This document shows, piece after piece, positions 1 to 4,556 of a stretch of 5,656 bases of DNA. The notes below the pieces were generated by a model, which saw only the letters and a program-made list of their open reading frames with translations, was not told the origin of the DNA and ran no database searches. The stretch covers positions 1-5,656 of the forward strand of contig PWQB01000723.1 of assembly GCA_003556955.1 (NCBI GenBank), written 5' to 3'. Numbering within the stretch: position 1 is the stretch's first letter; every line of letters begins with the position of its first letter. The DNA comes from Nostocaceae cyanobacterium CSSed10_463m (GTDB taxonomy: Bacteria; Cyanobacteriota; Cyanobacteriia; Cyanobacteriales; Nostocaceae). The translations under genes and the position numbers were made by a program.

Positions 1-65
1 AACTGATGACGATAAGTATCTTGTAATGCACTATTTAGCAGTTGTTTTAATTGAGGCTTTTTCAT
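1..65 (-). CDS. Start of a small hypothetical protein, cut by the window edge
   Basis: An ATG at 63-65 opens a minus-strand frame that stays open for 21 codons to the left edge. The visible residues begin MKKPQLKQLLNSALQ and look like a soluble, Lys/Gln/Leu-rich helical start. I do not recognise the family. It lies 27 nt downstream of the stop of the preceding small minus-strand gene, which suggests one transcript. No Shine-Dalgarno sequence precedes the ATG, so the start and the reality of the gene are uncertain. The main support is the open frame plus the collinear arrangement with two other small frames. Confidence 0.35.
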   Translation of the reverse strand, partial: MKKPQLKQLLNSALQDTYRHQ

Positions 66-92
66 AAGTTTTCAGGCCAAATAATTTACTTA

Positions 93-266
93 CTAATGAT
101 TTGCCGTCATAAATACTGCGTCTAGTGCAGAGTATAAGTTATAGACAAGCTGCAACTCATCTAGTAGTTCTTTGTCGCTCTTTTTTACTTCTGGTAATTG
201 ATCACTTTTTGCCCAGGTGGCAGATAGACGACCTTGATCATTGAGTTGCCATTTCATCAACAACAT
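93..266 (-). CDS. Small hypothetical protein, 57 residues (94 if the upstream ATG at 377 is used)
   Basis: I do not recognise this protein. The frame is open from an ATG at 375-377 to a TAG at 93-95. I prefer the internal ATG at 264-266 because AAGGAG lies 6 nt upstream of it, while the 377 ATG has no Shine-Dalgarno sequence. The preferred product begins MLLMKWQLNDQGRLSATW and continues into a charged Lys/Asp/Glu segment, then a Leu/Tyr-rich C-terminal helix ending in TANH. There is no signal peptide or clear membrane segment, so it is probably cytoplasmic. In favour of the longer form, the 377 ATG is only 18 nt after the stop of the 56-residue gene, which would allow translational coupling. 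The three small minus-strand frames probably form one operon. Confidence 0.5.
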   Translation of the reverse strand: MLLMKWQLNDQGRLSATWAKSDQLPEVKKSDKELLDELQLVYNLYSALDAVFMTANH

Positions 267-272
267 AACTAT

Positions 273-278
273 CTCCTT
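273..278 (-). promoter_or_regulatory. Shine-Dalgarno AAGGAG that decides a start
   Basis: On the minus strand AAGGAG ends 6 nt before the ATG at 266. It is the best ribosome binding site in the small-gene run and the reason for choosing the short form of the downstream protein. Confidence 0.55.
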
Positions 279-395
279 ATTTTGGCAATAATTTGCTTTT
301 AGAACCACCAATAAAACTGATTTATGACCATCAAAATGGATAATCTTACCTCCTTGAAGTTTCTTCAGATTATCCATGAGTTTCTACTGCATTAA

Positions 396-566
396 TTACA
401 ATGCCGCAGACATTTTCATTTTTCTGTTTTGACTGTTAGCTGTAGATTTAATAACAGTAATTACAGAGTCAATCACTGTTTCTATCAAAGTTTTAACAGC
501 AATTTCTACTACTGTTTCTATTACTGTTTTTACTACTGTTCTCATCATAATTTCAATTAAGCGCAT
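396..566 (-). CDS. 56-residue protein with tandem charged-Thr-Val-Val/Ile tetrapeptides
   Basis: An ATG at 564-566 is preceded by AGAGGTG with a 6-nt gap, a good ribosome binding site, and the frame ends at a TAA at 396-398. Residues 9-36 form seven consecutive tetrapeptides of pattern (R/K/E/D)(T/S/I)(V/A/L)(V/I), for example RTVV, KTVI and ETVV. A polar, basic tail follows, ending KMKMSAAL. Charges fall every four residues in the order R, K, E, E, K, E, D, so i/i+4 salt bridges could stabilise an amphipathic helix of about 28-32 residues. The beta-branched content would also suit a strand or amyloid-like stack. No signal peptide is evident. The underlying DNA is a degenerate 12-nt tandem repeat (459-542). 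It is the first gene of the minus-strand small-gene run. I do not recognise the family; function is unknown. Confidence 0.55.
   Translation of the reverse strand: MRLIEIMMRTVVKTVIETVVEIAVKTLIETVIDSVITVIKSTANSQNRKMKMSAAL
459..542 (-). repeat. Seven degenerate 12-bp tandem repeats inside a small gene
   Basis: Read on the minus strand, the units follow RAAACAGTARTA (for example AAAACAGTAATA and GAAACAGTAGTA) and stay in phase with the codons. Units 1-3 are the most alike; units 4-7 have diverged at DNA level but keep the amino-acid pattern. This suggests the small gene grew by duplication of a four-codon unit. Confidence 0.7.
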
Positions 567-572
567 GATTTT

Positions 573-579
573 CACCTCT
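573..579 (-). promoter_or_regulatory. Shine-Dalgarno AGAGGTG of the 56-residue gene
   Basis: AGAGGTG on the minus strand ends 6 nt before the ATG at 566. It supports translation of a gene otherwise too short to trust. Confidence 0.55.
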
Positions 580-736
580 TTTTTTCGTTAGGCAATTTCA
601 GAAAATTTGATATGCAGAAATAAGCAGCAAGTTTTTCGGCTATGTCGTCTTAATATATAGCAACCGTCAAGGTGCTTAGGATATGGCAAAAGTTTAAACC
701 CCAGCCACAACAAGCATTTTAATTTTTACCCTTCTA

Positions 737-857
737 TTACAGCGATTTTCAGCTAAATGAACCACATTTTTATATCTCACGCAAAGGCGCAAAGGCGCAA
801 AGGAAGAAAGAAATACAGATATCAACGTGTGGTCTAAATACATGAAAACTGCTGTAA
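737..857. repeat. Imperfect 30-bp inverted repeat enclosing a tandem array
   Basis: The arms at 737-766 and 828-857 match at 22 of 30 positions after reverse complementing. Conserved blocks are TTACAGC, TTTTCA and CCACA. The 61-bp loop holds the GCAAAGGC tandem array. The left arm begins TTACAGC and the right arm ends GCTGTAA, which would be the element's termini. It is probably a degenerate miniature element or REP-like hairpin. Confidence 0.5.
781..804. repeat. Three tandem copies of GCAAAGGC
   Basis: GCAAAGGC at 781-788 and 789-796 is followed by GCAAAGGA at 797-804. This is a short tandem repeat of the type scattered through filamentous cyanobacterial intergenic DNA. It sits in the loop of the 737-857 inverted repeat. 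Confidence 0.8.
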
Positions 858-867
858 GCTCCGGGTC

Positions 868-959
868 CAATACCTTTCGGTTAAGGGATGTAGAGACGTT
901 CCATGGAACGTCTCTACAAGGGTTTTCGGCTCACGAATTTGCTTAACCGAACAGTATTG
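868..959. mobile_element. 92-bp miniature inverted-repeat element with 10-bp target duplication
   Basis: The element runs from CAATAC to GTATTG. Its ends are inverted repeats matching at 16 of 18 positions (868-885 against 942-959, closing on CGGTTAAG and CTTAACCG). It is flanked by perfect 10-bp direct repeats GCTCCGGGTC at 858-867 and 960-969, as expected of a target-site duplication. The interior contains a 30-bp perfect palindrome. It has no coding capacity, so any movement would need a transposase supplied elsewhere. Duplications of about 10 bp occur in the IS4 group, but the family of this element is not determined. Confidence 0.65.
889..918. repeat. 30-bp perfect palindrome inside the miniature element
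   Basis: The left half is TGTAGAGACGTTCCA and the right half its exact reverse complement, with no spacer. It could extrude as a cruciform or fold as an RNA hairpin. From memory, related palindromes with the GTAGAGACGT arm are abundant in Nostoc-type genomes. Confidence 0.85.
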
Positions 960-1185
960 GCTCCGGGTCAACTTTTTAATGTTGCTATATATACCTATAG
1001 AATTACTATTCCATAGGATGGCGACTACCATGTATGTTTCAAAATTATCAGTTGAGAAAACTGAAAAGTATCTAAATGTCCTACATAATGAAATGAAGAC
1101 ATTTGTAATGGGCAAAGGGAAAATTAGCTAAACTTTTCGGAAATACATCAGTATTCCCAGTCAAATAAATATGACTCAGTTTAAC

Positions 1186-1341
1186 TAAGTAAGTCGGCGC
1201 AAATAAACCTAACTATGTAACAGAATGTAAAAACTCCAAAACCCTTGTGTTCGCGGGGCGTGACCGCTTCGGTCTTATGCTTCGTTTCACTCCGTTACAC
1301 TCGCAATGACATACATTGAAATTTTCACACCGACTGACTTA
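1186..1341. repeat. 156-bp MITE-like element with imperfect terminal inverted repeats
   Basis: The ends at 1186-1205 and 1322-1341 match at 15 of 20 positions in inverted orientation, sharing TAAGT and AGTCGG. The heptamer TTAACTA occurs at 1181-1187 and 1339-1345, so a 7-bp target duplication that slightly redefines the ends is possible. The interior carries the motif series CGCAATG, GTAACGGAGTGAAACGAAGC (read on the minus strand) and a small GACCG/CGGTC hairpin at 1262-1274, all reminiscent of common cyanobacterial dispersed repeats. No gene is visible in it. Confidence 0.5.
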
Positions 1342-1351
1342 ACTATTCAAT

Positions 1352-1430
1352 AAGTAATGCTAAAGATTGGGTTTTGGCGTAAGTCTGTAAACCTAATACC
1401 CAATAAAAAATATTTTGTAAATCATTACTT
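1352..1430. repeat. Weak nested inverted repeats
   Basis: AAGTAATG at 1352-1359 pairs with CATTACTT at 1423-1430, and inside it ATTGGGT at 1366-1372 pairs with ACCCAAT at 1398-1404. The arms are short and the region AT-rich, so this may be a decayed hairpin element or chance. Confidence 0.25.
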
Positions 1431-1488
1431 TTATAGTCAGCAATGAAATTACATTATGAGGCTATTAACTAAAAATTAAATGTTTCAT

Positions 1489-1551
1489 TGTTCATCTCCT
1501 AATTTGGAAGTAACTACCTGTAGCGCTGGCGGTTACTCCAAGATGAACAAG
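1489..1551 (-). promoter_or_regulatory. Long imperfect hairpin just downstream of the 42-residue ORF
   Basis: TTGTTCATCT at 1489-1498 pairs with AGATGAACAA at 1542-1551, and a further inner stem (TGGA, one bulged A, GTAAC) pairs with GTTACTCCA. The long arm has an unpaired CCTAATT. On the minus-strand transcript the structure starts 6 nt after the stop at 1558. The unpaired segment there contains AGGAG, which is followed by a tiny frame (MKHLIFS, or MNNETFNF from an overlapping ATG). An AU-rich stretch with TTTTT comes 9 nt after the stem. It may be a transcription terminator, or a structure controlling a now-decayed downstream gene. Confidence 0.5.
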
Positions 1552-1557
1552 TTAGCT

Positions 1558-1686
1558 CTAGGCTAGAGTCCAATTCTCTTGAGATACCGCCAGCAATATA
1601 CCACCAGGGTCTTCTTCTTCAGATTCCCCTAATATGCCGACTATTTCGTAAGTGACTTGGCTGTTCCTACTGCCAGAGCCTTCCAT
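1558..1686 (-). CDS. 42-residue acidic hypothetical protein
   Basis: An ATG at 1684-1686 is preceded by AGGAGAG with a 7-nt gap, and the frame ends at a TAG at 1558-1560. The product starts MEGSGSRNSQ, runs through TYEIVGILGESEEEDPGG (residues 12-29) and ends ILLAVSQENWTLA. It therefore has a flexible start, a central acidic cluster followed by Gly-Gly, and a hydrophobic C-terminus with one Trp. An acidic segment before GG is loosely like the leader of a ribosomally made peptide. However, the last 13 residues lack Cys, no modifying enzyme or transporter is in view, and I do not recognise the family. The gene stands alone on the minus strand between tyrA and the repeat field and is followed at once by a hairpin. 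Confidence 0.5.
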   Translation of the reverse strand: MEGSGSRNSQVTYEIVGILGESEEEDPGGILLAVSQENWTLA

Positions 1687-1693
1687 GATTTAT

Positions 1694-1700
1694 CTCTCCT
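1694..1700 (-). promoter_or_regulatory. Shine-Dalgarno AGGAGAG of the 42-residue ORF
   Basis: On the minus strand AGGAGAG ends 7 nt before the ATG at 1686. It is the main evidence that this short frame is translated. A possible -10 hexamer, TATAAC, lies further upstream at 1723-1728 without a convincing -35. Confidence 0.5.
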
Positions 1701-1843
1701 GTTTTGATGTATGAACGCAGGTGTTATACTACGTTTTTTACTTATAGATTTCACTAACCACCACACTAACACACAGTTATTTTTTGGTCAAGATGTAACC
1801 ATAGTCAAATCTTGCTTAATTCACCCAATAAACCTGTTAGTTT

Positions 1844-1869
1844 GGTGCGTTATCCTATTTTAACGCACC
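1844..1869 (-). terminator. Hairpin downstream of tyrA
   Basis: GGTGCGTTA (1844-1852) and TAACGCACC (1861-1869) form a perfect 9-bp stem with an 8-nt loop, starting 6 nt past the tyrA stop codon. In the tyrA direction no U tract follows (the next bases are AAACTAAC), so it is not a textbook intrinsic terminator. It may act by stabilising the 3' end. It could instead be a copy of the GGTGCGTTA-type palindrome that I recall as dispersed in cyanobacterial genomes. Confidence 0.4.
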
Positions 1870-1875
1870 TTAATC

Positions 1876-2715
1876 TTATTCTACAAATTTTGGTCTGGCT
1901 TTGCCGTTTGCCTGCAACTTAGCTGCTAAAGCTGTCCAATCTTCCTGCTCAATCAAGTTAGTTAATTCATCAAGATTTTGGCGATATTGTGTTAATGATT
2001 TCAGCAATGCTGGGCGGTTATATTCCGCCATCATCACCCCTAATTCGGGATTACCAGCACCGACACGGCTAGTATCTCGGAAACCTGAACTAGCAAGATT
2101 TTGGGCTAATTGCAGCACGTGGGCATCAGTTTCACCCATACAAGTAGCAATTAAGGATGCACTCACCATTACAGGTAAATGGGAAATTAAACTCACGGCT
2201 CGGTCATGTTCATCTGACTGACAATAATACAGATTGGCTCCCAGCGATCGCACAATGTCTTCTACAACAGTAATGGCTGTCTTGGGTGTGGTTTCATCTG
2301 GTGTGAGAACATAAGGTTTACCCACAAATAAGTCCCGTTGAGCCGCTTCTATGCCACTATCTGTCCTTCCCGCCATCGGATGACCACCAATGAAATTTGA
2401 CCACAAAGGAGCGATCGCCTTGACTATAGGTGCTTTCACTGAACCCACATCAGTAATTACCGTAGTTACAGGCAAATGATCAATCAGCTGCTGTATTTGG
2501 GGAACAATCAATCCAATAGGGGTACAAATAAACACCACTTCTGAGGCTGCTAACAAGCTGATGTCCACAGATGCAGCATCGACGCTACCCAGAGCGATTG
2601 CTGTTTCACAGGTAGACTTCTGACGACTGACTCCTAAAACATAATGACCAAGCGATCGCAAATCATAACCCAAAGAACCGCCTATCAGTCCCAGTCCCAA
2701 AATACCAATTTTCAT
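1876..2715 (-). CDS. tyrA: Arogenate/prephenate dehydrogenase
   Basis: This cytoplasmic enzyme makes tyrosine by oxidative decarboxylation of arogenate (or of prephenate to 4-hydroxyphenylpyruvate). Visible features are the dinucleotide-binding loop GLGLIG at residues 7-12; Ser30-Arg31 at the end of the second strand, which favours NADP over NAD; ITDVGSVK at 87-94; GGHPMAG at 110-116 with the catalytic His112; HDRAVSLISHLP at 170-181; and GFRDTSRVGAGNP at 211-223. The all-helical C-terminal domain is complete and no ACT domain is present. At 279 residues it matches the length of the characterised Synechocystis arogenate dehydrogenase, so arogenate is the likelier substrate, though this is inferred from homology. 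The ATG at 2715 gives the natural N-terminus although no Shine-Dalgarno sequence precedes it. Three HIP1 octamers lie in the gene. It is divergent from the DUF1517 gene, and a hairpin follows its stop. Confidence 0.95.
   Translation of the reverse strand: MKIGILGLGLIGGSLGYDLRSLGHYVLGVSRQKSTCETAIALGSVDAASVDISLLAASEVVFICTPIGLIVPQIQQLIDHLPVTTVITDVGSVKAPIVKAIAPLWSNFIGGHPMAGRTDSGIEAAQRDLFVGKPYVLTPDETTPKTAITVVEDIVRSLGANLYYCQSDEHDRAVSLISHLPVMVSASLIATCMGETDAHVLQLAQNLASSGFRDTSRVGAGNPELGVMMAEYNRPALLKSLTQYRQNLDELTNLIEQEDWTALAAKLQANGKARPKFVE
2244..2251. repeat. HIP1 octamer GCGATCGC (one of five)
   Basis: The palindrome GCGATCGC occurs at 2244-2251, 2411-2418 and 2652-2659 in tyrA, 3028-3035 in the DUF1517 gene and 4932-4939 in aroF. 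Five copies in under 6 kb is far above chance and is the hallmark of many cyanobacterial chromosomes. All five are in coding sequence; none is in the repeat-rich intergenic DNA. Confidence 0.95.
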
Positions 2716-2907
2716 TTTTGTGTTTAACTACGTATTTTCTGCCTACTTTACCAAGTATTAAACTTGTTATTATCAATGTTTTAATTGATGACTGAAGAAA
2801 AATATGCAGCAATAGGGTCAAGTTGAACCATAGCTGTTGTTATATCAGTCAATAGTAGAGCTATGATTTTTCAGTGTATGTATTAGTCAAAATGATGGAG
2901 GAAGCAA
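2716..2907. promoter_or_regulatory. Divergent intergenic region between tyrA and the DUF1517 gene
   Basis: This 192-bp spacer must hold the promoters of both flanking genes. On the plus strand TATGAT at 2862-2867 is a reasonable -10 hexamer, with TTGTTA at 2837-2842 upstream, but the 19-bp spacing is long. On the minus strand GATAAT (2769-2774) is a possible -10 for tyrA without a good -35. No operator-like dyad or riboswitch is evident. Confidence 0.35.
2897..2901 (+). promoter_or_regulatory. Shine-Dalgarno GGAGG of the DUF1517 gene
   Basis: GGAGG ends 6 nt before the ATG at 2908, which fixes the start. Confidence 0.75.
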
Positions 2908-3495
2908 ATGCGAGCCTTTAATAAAATGATGGGTCGGACTCGCTATGTAGTCTGTCGCTTGTTTTTGCATTTAGCCGGGTCTGATGTCGCGCCAATTCTG
3001 GGAGTATTAAATAGTACAGCACGGGAAGCGATCGCTGCTGATGGTGATCTGCACGATTTAGGAGAAGGATTAGTAGAAATTTGCGAAACTTTATTACGAT
3101 ACGATGAAACCTGGCTGTCTGCCTCCAATGAAGGTGAAGTATTCTGGGATGAAGGCGATGCTGGAGATTACGTCAATGAATTATTTAACGATTCTGGCGA
3201 ACGCTACGGTGCAGGAATGGATATCAGCGCCGCTACTGGAAATGAATCTTTTTCCATACCTGTAACCCGGAATGTGATTGTCATGCTGACTGTAGCTTAC
3301 GAAGGAGAAGTTCCAGATTTAGAAACTGACTTGTCTAACATCCCAGCCTTAAAGGATGCTTTAAAAGCTTTAATCAATTTGCACTACAAAGAGAAATTAC
3401 GAGCCATTCAGGTACATTTCTCCCCAGCACAATTAGGTGATGAACTGACTAATGATCAGCTGTTGCAATATTACCCAGAATTAATTCCTTTGTAA
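2908..3495 (+). CDS. DUF1517-family protein, short form
   Basis: The C-terminal half carries the pattern I associate with DUF1517: a hydrophobic strand NVIVMLTVAYEGEVPDL (residues 122-138), a helix with ALKDALKALINLH (147-159), then a strand and closing motif IQVHFSP ... LTNDQLLQYYPELIPL (167-195), close to the family's 'Lt..eLl.dYP.l.pl' ending. The first 20 residues are basic and hydrophobic, but there is no clear signal peptide. The long glycine-rich and transmembrane N-terminal region of larger members is absent, so this form is probably cytoplasmic or peripheral. The middle (about 70-110) is acidic. The biochemical role of the family is unknown. A good GGAGG fixes the start. The lipoprotein gene follows 75 nt downstream on the same strand, probably co-transcribed, hinting at a shared envelope role. 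One HIP1 site lies in the gene. Confidence 0.75.
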   Translation: MRAFNKMMGRTRYVVCRLFLHLAGSDVAPILGVLNSTAREAIAADGDLHDLGEGLVEICETLLRYDETWLSASNEGEVFWDEGDAGDYVNELFNDSGERYGAGMDISAATGNESFSIPVTRNVIVMLTVAYEGEVPDLETDLSNIPALKDALKALINLHYKEKLRAIQVHFSPAQLGDELTNDQLLQYYPELIPL

Positions 3496-3570
3496 CTAAT
3501 AAGTCAGTCTCTACATTACTACCCCAATCCAGACTTGTTAAGCTGAGAAGTAGGACACAATCAAAAGCTC

Positions 3571-4443
3571 ATGACAATATTACGAAAATTGACAGTTGTT
3601 TTTTTAGCACTGACTTTGTGCTTAACAACTGTTGCCTGTGGGAGTTCTAACCAAACAACCTCTCAAAGCACAAATGTTAGCCGCAGCTCTACACCCACCA
3701 GACTAAGTGACGGTGAATATCAGGTGCAACAAGCTAGTTTTGATGATGGAACAGGGCAGTACACACTGTTTTTACTTAACAGTACACCCCCTACCTTTAA
3801 AACTGAAAATTTGCAAATGGCACGGCTCACCGATGAAGAAATTAAGGAGGGAAAAAGGACTGTATTAAAGGTGGAGAACGGACAACCCGCCTTGTTTATG
3901 ACAGAAGACTTTAAAATTGAATACGTCCACAACGTCACTGAAACCCAAACCAATCCCCAAACGGGACGACAGGAAACAGTGATAGTGCGAAGAGAAAGTA
4001 ACTTTTGGGCTCCCTTTGCTGGTGCTGTAGCTGGTAACATTGCCGGTCAAGCCATCGGTAATATGTTATTTAGACCCCAGTACTATGTACCACCTGCTTA
4101 TCAATCAGGAGGAATCCTAAGTGGTGTTGGTGGTTATGGTCGTACCTATAATGAAGCGGTTAGTAACTATCGAACTCGTTACAATGCGCCACCAGCAGTT
4201 GAGCGCAATCGCACAACTTTCCGCACGACAGGGAATATTAGAAGATCAACCCCTGGTACTTCCAATGTCCGCACTACACCCAGCACGAACACAGGTAATC
4301 GCCCCACTGGTTCCGGTTTTGGTGGCAGCAACTTAAAACCTTCTAATAACTCCGGTTCCACCAGACGTAAACCTAGCAGTAGTTTTGGTTCTGGGGGACG
4401 TTCTTCAGGTAGTCGCAGTCGCTCAGGTGGCAGACGACGTTAG
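3571..4443 (+). CDS. Lipoprotein with glycine-zipper segment and Ser/Arg/Gly-rich tail
   Basis: Residues 1-22 form a lipoprotein signal peptide: a basic start (MTILRK), a hydrophobic core (LTVVFLALTLCLTT) and TVAC with the probable lipidated Cys23. The mature protein would be anchored to a membrane outside the cytoplasm. A Ser/Thr-rich linker leads to a folded-looking domain (about 46-142) opening with DGEYQVQQASFDDGTGQYTL. FWAPFAGAVAGNIAGQAIGNMLF (145-167), with small residues at regular spacing, resembles a glycine zipper or short membrane helix. A Tyr/Pro/Gly segment follows (169-200), and from about 210 a low-complexity Thr/Ser/Asn/Gly/Arg tail ends GGRRR. The layout (lipobox, acidic domain, small-residue helix, Ser/Gly/Arg tail) recalls YgiB/YjfM-type (DUF1190) lipoproteins of enterobacteria, but this is a resemblance of design only. 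No strong Shine-Dalgarno sequence precedes the ATG, which fits translation from an upstream transcript. Function unknown. Confidence 0.75.
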   Translation: MTILRKLTVVFLALTLCLTTVACGSSNQTTSQSTNVSRSSTPTRLSDGEYQVQQASFDDGTGQYTLFLLNSTPPTFKTENLQMARLTDEEIKEGKRTVLKVENGQPALFMTEDFKIEYVHNVTETQTNPQTGRQETVIVRRESNFWAPFAGAVAGNIAGQAIGNMLFRPQYYVPPAYQSGGILSGVGGYGRTYNEAVSNYRTRYNAPPAVERNRTTFRTTGNIRRSTPGTSNVRTTPSTNTGNRPTGSGFGGSNLKPSNNSGSTRRKPSSSFGSGGRSSGSRSRSGGRRR

Positions 4444-4480
4444 AGACTGACAATGAAAAAAATATTCCATTGCTGAGGTA

Positions 4481-4556
4481 GGCAGGGGGGCAGGGAGCAG
4501 GCTTGCCCTGAGCGCAGTCGTTAGCGAAGCTTCCCGAAGGGTAGGGGAGCAGGGGG
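4481..4556. repeat. G-rich repeat interrupted by a 43-bp segment flanked by direct repeats
   Basis: GGGAGCAGG occurs at 4493-4501 and again at 4545-4553. Between the copies lies a segment that begins CTTGCCCTGAGCGCAGTCG and ends CCCGAAGGGTAG. The flanking DNA is a run of short G-rich units (GGCAGGGGGG, GGGAGCAGG, GGGGGG). The arrangement looks like a small dispersed repeat inserted into a tandem G-rich repeat. Both types are, from memory, common in Nostocales. Runs of three or more G could support a G-quadruplex. Confidence 0.5.

Larger units (their letters stand above)
653..992. repeat. 340-bp repeat block bounded by a perfect 12-bp inverted repeat
   Basis: ATATATAGCAAC at 653-664 is the exact reverse complement of GTTGCTATATAT at 981-992. 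No credible gene lies between them. The interior holds a second inverted repeat with a tandem array (737-857) and a separate inserted element (868-959). The layout resembles a composite of nonautonomous palindromic elements of the kind common in Nostoc intergenic DNA. Whether the outer arms belong to one mobile element or to two unrelated repeat copies cannot be told from one locus. Confidence 0.5.

Noticed and set aside
834..1115. 93-residue minus-strand frame
   Set aside because: It runs straight across the 92-bp miniature element, its 30-bp palindrome and both target duplications, so it is an accident of repeat DNA.
979..1131. Plus-strand frame of 50 codons (37 from the ATG at 1018)
   Set aside because: It overlaps the outer repeat arm, has only a weak AGGA before its internal ATG codons, and its Lys/Glu-rich product is not recognisable. 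A real tiny gene is not excluded.
653..1345. CRISPR array or origin-like iterons in the repeat field
   Set aside because: The repeats are unlike each other, mostly inverted, and lack regular spacers; no cas or replication gene is in view.
1789..1814. CAAGAT/ATCTTG stem as a second tyrA terminator
   Set aside because: Only 6 bp with a 14-nt loop, and in the tyrA direction it is followed by an A run rather than a T run.
1901..2221. 106-residue plus-strand frame inside tyrA
   Set aside because: Antisense shadow of a well-conserved enzyme gene with all motifs intact.
3720..4050. Minus-strand frames of 106 and 61 residues opposite the lipoprotein gene
   Set aside because: Antisense shadows; the plus-strand gene has a clear signal peptide and lipobox.
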